Made by a program: the position numbers and the translations under genes | The notes under the pieces: model-generated | Seen by the model: only the letters and a program-made list of their open reading frames with translations | The model's database searches: none | What the model was told of the DNA's origin: nothing | DNA from: JBNLBS01 sp050303415 | GTDB taxonomy: Bacteria; Pseudomonadota; Gammaproteobacteria; Methylococcales; Methylomonadaceae | Reading direction: 5' to 3' | Assembly: GCA_050303415.1 (NCBI GenBank) | Contig: JBNLBS010000002.1 | Coordinates: 1 to 64,000, forward strand | Length of the DNA: 64,000 bases | In this document: positions 61,993-64,000 of the stretch, piece by piece | How positions within the stretch are numbered: the stretch's first letter is position 1 | Layout of the letters: every line of letters starts with the position of its first letter

Positions 61993-62640
61993 TTAACGAT
62001 TTTCCATAGACCGGATAAACGCATCGGCTTCGTTGATGGATTTTTCCATCGCTATAACTAACGTCGATACATCAGACTTTACTGTGCTTAACTCGTTTTT
62101 TAATGAGGCAATAGCCTGGGCATTCAGGTTATGTTTTAAATATAATACCTGATCTTTAAACACGGTTAGCACTGGTTCGATTTTGCTTTCCGCCCGCTTC
62201 ATGGCGGCAATCAATTGTTGGTAATGCCGGCGGGTATCGTCCAGTTTGCGCTGGCTGCTTCTTTTTAACGCTGCGCTGCTGTATTGGTCCAGCTCATCTT
62301 CCCATTCGTCGAACAGGGCTTCGGACACATCTTCTATATCACGGATGCGTTTGTTGACTTCTTCCGCCTTATCCACACTGGCCAGATATTCATCATTCAA
62401 CTTGTTATACACCGACTCCAGATTACCGCCCTTGAAATTGGTCAGTGCGGTAAATTGCTGTAATGCCGATTTAAACTGTTCCTTGGTTTCCTGCTGGGTG
62501 TCACGTGCTTTTTCCACCCGATGTACCATTACTTCACGCTTTGGAATTCCTATTTTTTCCAAAGAGCTGTAATACATGCTGGAGCAACCAGTCAGTAACA
62601 AAAATATCAGGGTAGGAAATAAACTTTTAAATTTCATCAT
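61993..62640 (-). CDS. DUF2959 family lipoprotein
   Basis: This protein has 215 residues from the ATG at 62640, chosen for its lipoprotein signal with lipobox LLTGC (Cys19). An in-frame extension upstream lacks such a signal. The mature part is almost wholly helical and charged, with long coiled coils (KAEEVNKRIRDIEDVSEAL). DUF2959 proteins are uncharacterised. It follows the two small membrane genes by 66 nt on the same strand, so the three may form a unit. Confidence 0.87.
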   Translation of the reverse strand: MMKFKSLFPTLIFLLLTGCSSMYYSSLEKIGIPKREVMVHRVEKARDTQQETKEQFKSALQQFTALTNFKGGNLESVYNKLNDEYLASVDKAEEVNKRIRDIEDVSEALFDEWEDELDQYSSAALKRSSQRKLDDTRRHYQQLIAAMKRAESKIEPVLTVFKDQVLYLKHNLNAQAIASLKNELSTVKSDVSTLVIAMEKSINEADAFIRSMENR

Positions 62641-62706
62641 TAAGCCAATCGAAAAAAGATGTCTGATTATTGCCGAATACTTTCCTGCAGGCAAATTCTC
62701 GCAATA

Positions 62707-62859
62707 TTAATCACGCTGATAGATGGTATCCATAAGATCCTTAAACCAGCGTGGGCGAAAAATAACGATGTACATGCCTATTAAACTGGTGGTTGGAATC
62801 GGCCCTATACCGATCAAAGCCATCAAAACCAAAAACAGGGCTGTCAGTATTCTAGCCAT
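62707..62859 (-). CDS. Small membrane protein, second of a tandem paralogous pair
   Basis: This protein has 50 residues from the ATG at 62859 (MARILTALFLVLMALIGIG). An upstream ATG at 62874 would add five residues. The layout is a hydrophobic helix, a PIPTTSL turn, a second hydrophobic stretch, then FRPRWFKDLMDTIY. It is clearly paralogous to the gene just upstream, and its start overlaps that gene's stop by 8 nt. Function is unknown. Confidence 0.7.
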   Translation of the reverse strand: MARILTALFLVLMALIGIGPIPTTSLIGMYIVIFRPRWFKDLMDTIYQRD

Positions 62860-63007
62860 CAGTATAAATCTCATCCACCAGGCGCTTAAACCAAAGCGGC
62901 CTGAAAATAACTGCATAAAGACTGACGAGACTGGCCGTCGGTATTGGCCCCAAATCGGTCACAGCCAATAAAAGAAGCACCAAAAATGTGATTATTCTCG
63001 CTCTCAT
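62852..63007 (-). CDS. Small membrane protein, first of a tandem paralogous pair
   Basis: This 51-residue protein starts at the ATG at 63007 (MRARIITFLVLLLLAVTDLG) with an AGGTG ribosome site a few nt upstream. It shares the order of its neighbour: a hydrophobic helix, PIPTASL, a hydrophobic stretch, then FRPLWFKRLVDEIY. The paired conservation of P-I-P-T-x-S-L and F-R-P-x-W-F-K between the two frames is strong evidence that both are translated. I know of no named family. Confidence 0.68.
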   Translation of the reverse strand: MRARIITFLVLLLLAVTDLGPIPTASLVSLYAVIFRPLWFKRLVDEIYTDG

Positions 63008-63165
63008 TCATACACCTAAAAAATCAAAACAATCAACTGATTCATCTTCACTCAGCATACATAATCATAGCAGCACTACATCGAGTTCACACTTTATATT
63101 AAGATAATGTGTAAAAGAATAATAAAGAAAATTCGTCCACATTAATCTACAACATACAACTTGAC

Positions 63166-63816
63166 CTACTTTACATATCGAAGAATCCGGCCTTTAAACG
63201 GTTTGGTTAAATAATCCACATTCGTAGGTTTATTCTGGCTGTGTGAATAGCCTAACGCCACCATTCTTTTACTGAAACGTGCATGATGCCCGCGTCCCGG
63301 GTCCACAAGCACCACTTCGCATTGCTGTTTGCTGTGTTGATCTATAAAATCGGACAATTGATCAACGTGCCAGCTTTCATAAAGAAGATCACTACCTATA
63401 ATCAAGTCAAATGCGCCCAGATTGCTAATGTCATCATCCCAGCCGGTACGGATATAGGGTATTTTTTTCCCTTGATTCAATTTTATATTTTCCAATAGAA
63501 AAGCTTCCACCTCGGGGTGATAGTCAGTTGCAGTAATATCGGCCTTACGATGATTAAGCACTAAACTTGCCAGGGCTATGCCGCAACCTACCTCTAGAAT
63601 CCTTTTTCCTTCGACATTAAACTCAAACATCAGATGCGCAAGCACTTCACTGGAATCCCAGATTATGCCAAATAAAGGCCAGGTTGCAGATGAAATGCCC
63701 AGCTTTTCGGCTATACCGTTGACATCGGAAAATTGCTGATTATCGCGCAAAGTTCGGACATGAATATCTGCTTTACCAAACTCAAAGGTTTGATAACGAA
63801 CGCGTACTAGAGACAT
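63166..63816 (-). CDS. SAM-dependent methyltransferase (METTL21-like)
   Basis: This 216-residue protein resembles the lysine-methyltransferase branch of class I methyltransferases. The N-terminal WPLFGIIWDSSEVLAHL precedes motif I ILEVGCGIALASLVL, then ATDYHPEV and the motif IV-like DLIIGSDLLYE. The target, a protein lysine or a small molecule, cannot be told. It stands upstream of the small membrane gene pair with a 158-nt gap. Confidence 0.85.
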   Translation of the reverse strand: MSLVRVRYQTFEFGKADIHVRTLRDNQQFSDVNGIAEKLGISSATWPLFGIIWDSSEVLAHLMFEFNVEGKRILEVGCGIALASLVLNHRKADITATDYHPEVEAFLLENIKLNQGKKIPYIRTGWDDDISNLGAFDLIIGSDLLYESWHVDQLSDFIDQHSKQQCEVVLVDPGRGHHARFSKRMVALGYSHSQNKPTNVDYLTKPFKGRILRYVK

Positions 63817-64000
63817 TAATCACCTTAGGATTATTAAAAATATACGCAGTTCGCCAACGCGAAACATAAAGCACTACGCAAATAACCTACTGTACAGTCA
63901 TTTACGGTAGATTGCGAATAAGCAAAATACTGATAAATTTAACCGTGCCGATCATTTAATGGCTATACTACTATTTTTTATCGCAATCTCAGCATGTTAA
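63817..64000. other. Window edge, no gene seen
   Basis: These 184 AT-rich bases hold the presumed promoter of the methyltransferase gene. I find no coding frame, RNA gene or strong inverted repeat. Confidence 0.5.

Overview
The window reads as the chromosome of a moderately AT-rich gammaproteobacterium. Several gene neighbourhoods match the Escherichia coli order: nudE/yrfG divergent, rhlB/trxA divergent followed by rho, yggX-mutY, rnfABCDGE-nth, and metG divergent from apbC/mrp. A ThiS-ThiG fusion, an HvfABC-type RiPP locus and a DUF3450/ExbB/TonB2 operon fit a Methylococcales-like methanotroph, but no methane-oxidation gene lies here, so that placement is inference only. There is one tRNA (Val), no rRNA, no insertion sequence, no CRISPR array and no clear prophage. 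No gap without a gene exceeds about 300 bases.

Layout. 1-1.3 kb: tRNA-Val and a PEP mutase/isocitrate lyase family enzyme. 1.3-8.8 kb, minus strand: outer-membrane factor, periplasmic adaptor, RND pump, a six-EF-hand secreted protein, an ECF sigma factor and its probable anti-sigma factor. 9-17.5 kb: nudE, yrfG, rhlB (with a 24-copy 9-bp repeat near its 3' end), trxA, rho, yggX, mutY and an AsmA-family protein. 17.6-19.4 kb: a small membrane protein, a 2-Cys peroxiredoxin and an AP2-like gene behind a promoter-hairpin-terminator leader. 19.6-24.5 kb: a six-gene TonB2-type energy-transduction operon. 25.6-32.1 kb: DAHP synthase, thiSG, trmB, a dynamin-like GTPase, asparaginase and folA.

32.3-36.9 kb is the most interesting stretch. 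It holds a Tat-exported multicopper oxidase with Met-rich loops, a tiny c-type cytochrome, and a three-gene RiPP metallophore locus (precursor HvfA with 8 Cys and three EGKC motifs, the DUF692/MNIO maturase HvfB, and the DUF2063 partner HvfC). A perfect 30-bp palindrome separates the precursor from its maturation genes. I infer a periplasmic copper-handling neighbourhood.

37-46 kb: nth, the complete Rnf electron-transport complex, metG and apbC. 46-51 kb: an MHYT-PAS-PAS-GAF histidine kinase, dcd, ycgL, a CPBP protease and a membrane protein. 51.4-55.4 kb: trpEGDC. 55.5-58.4 kb: a fumarylacetoacetate hydrolase family enzyme, hemW and pyrE. 58.4-64 kb: mostly poorly characterised genes (DUF1840, GNAT, an Arg-rich small protein, gamma-glutamylcyclotransferase, DUF817, a DUF2959 lipoprotein, a methyltransferase) and a tandem, overlapping pair of paralogous 50-residue membrane proteins.
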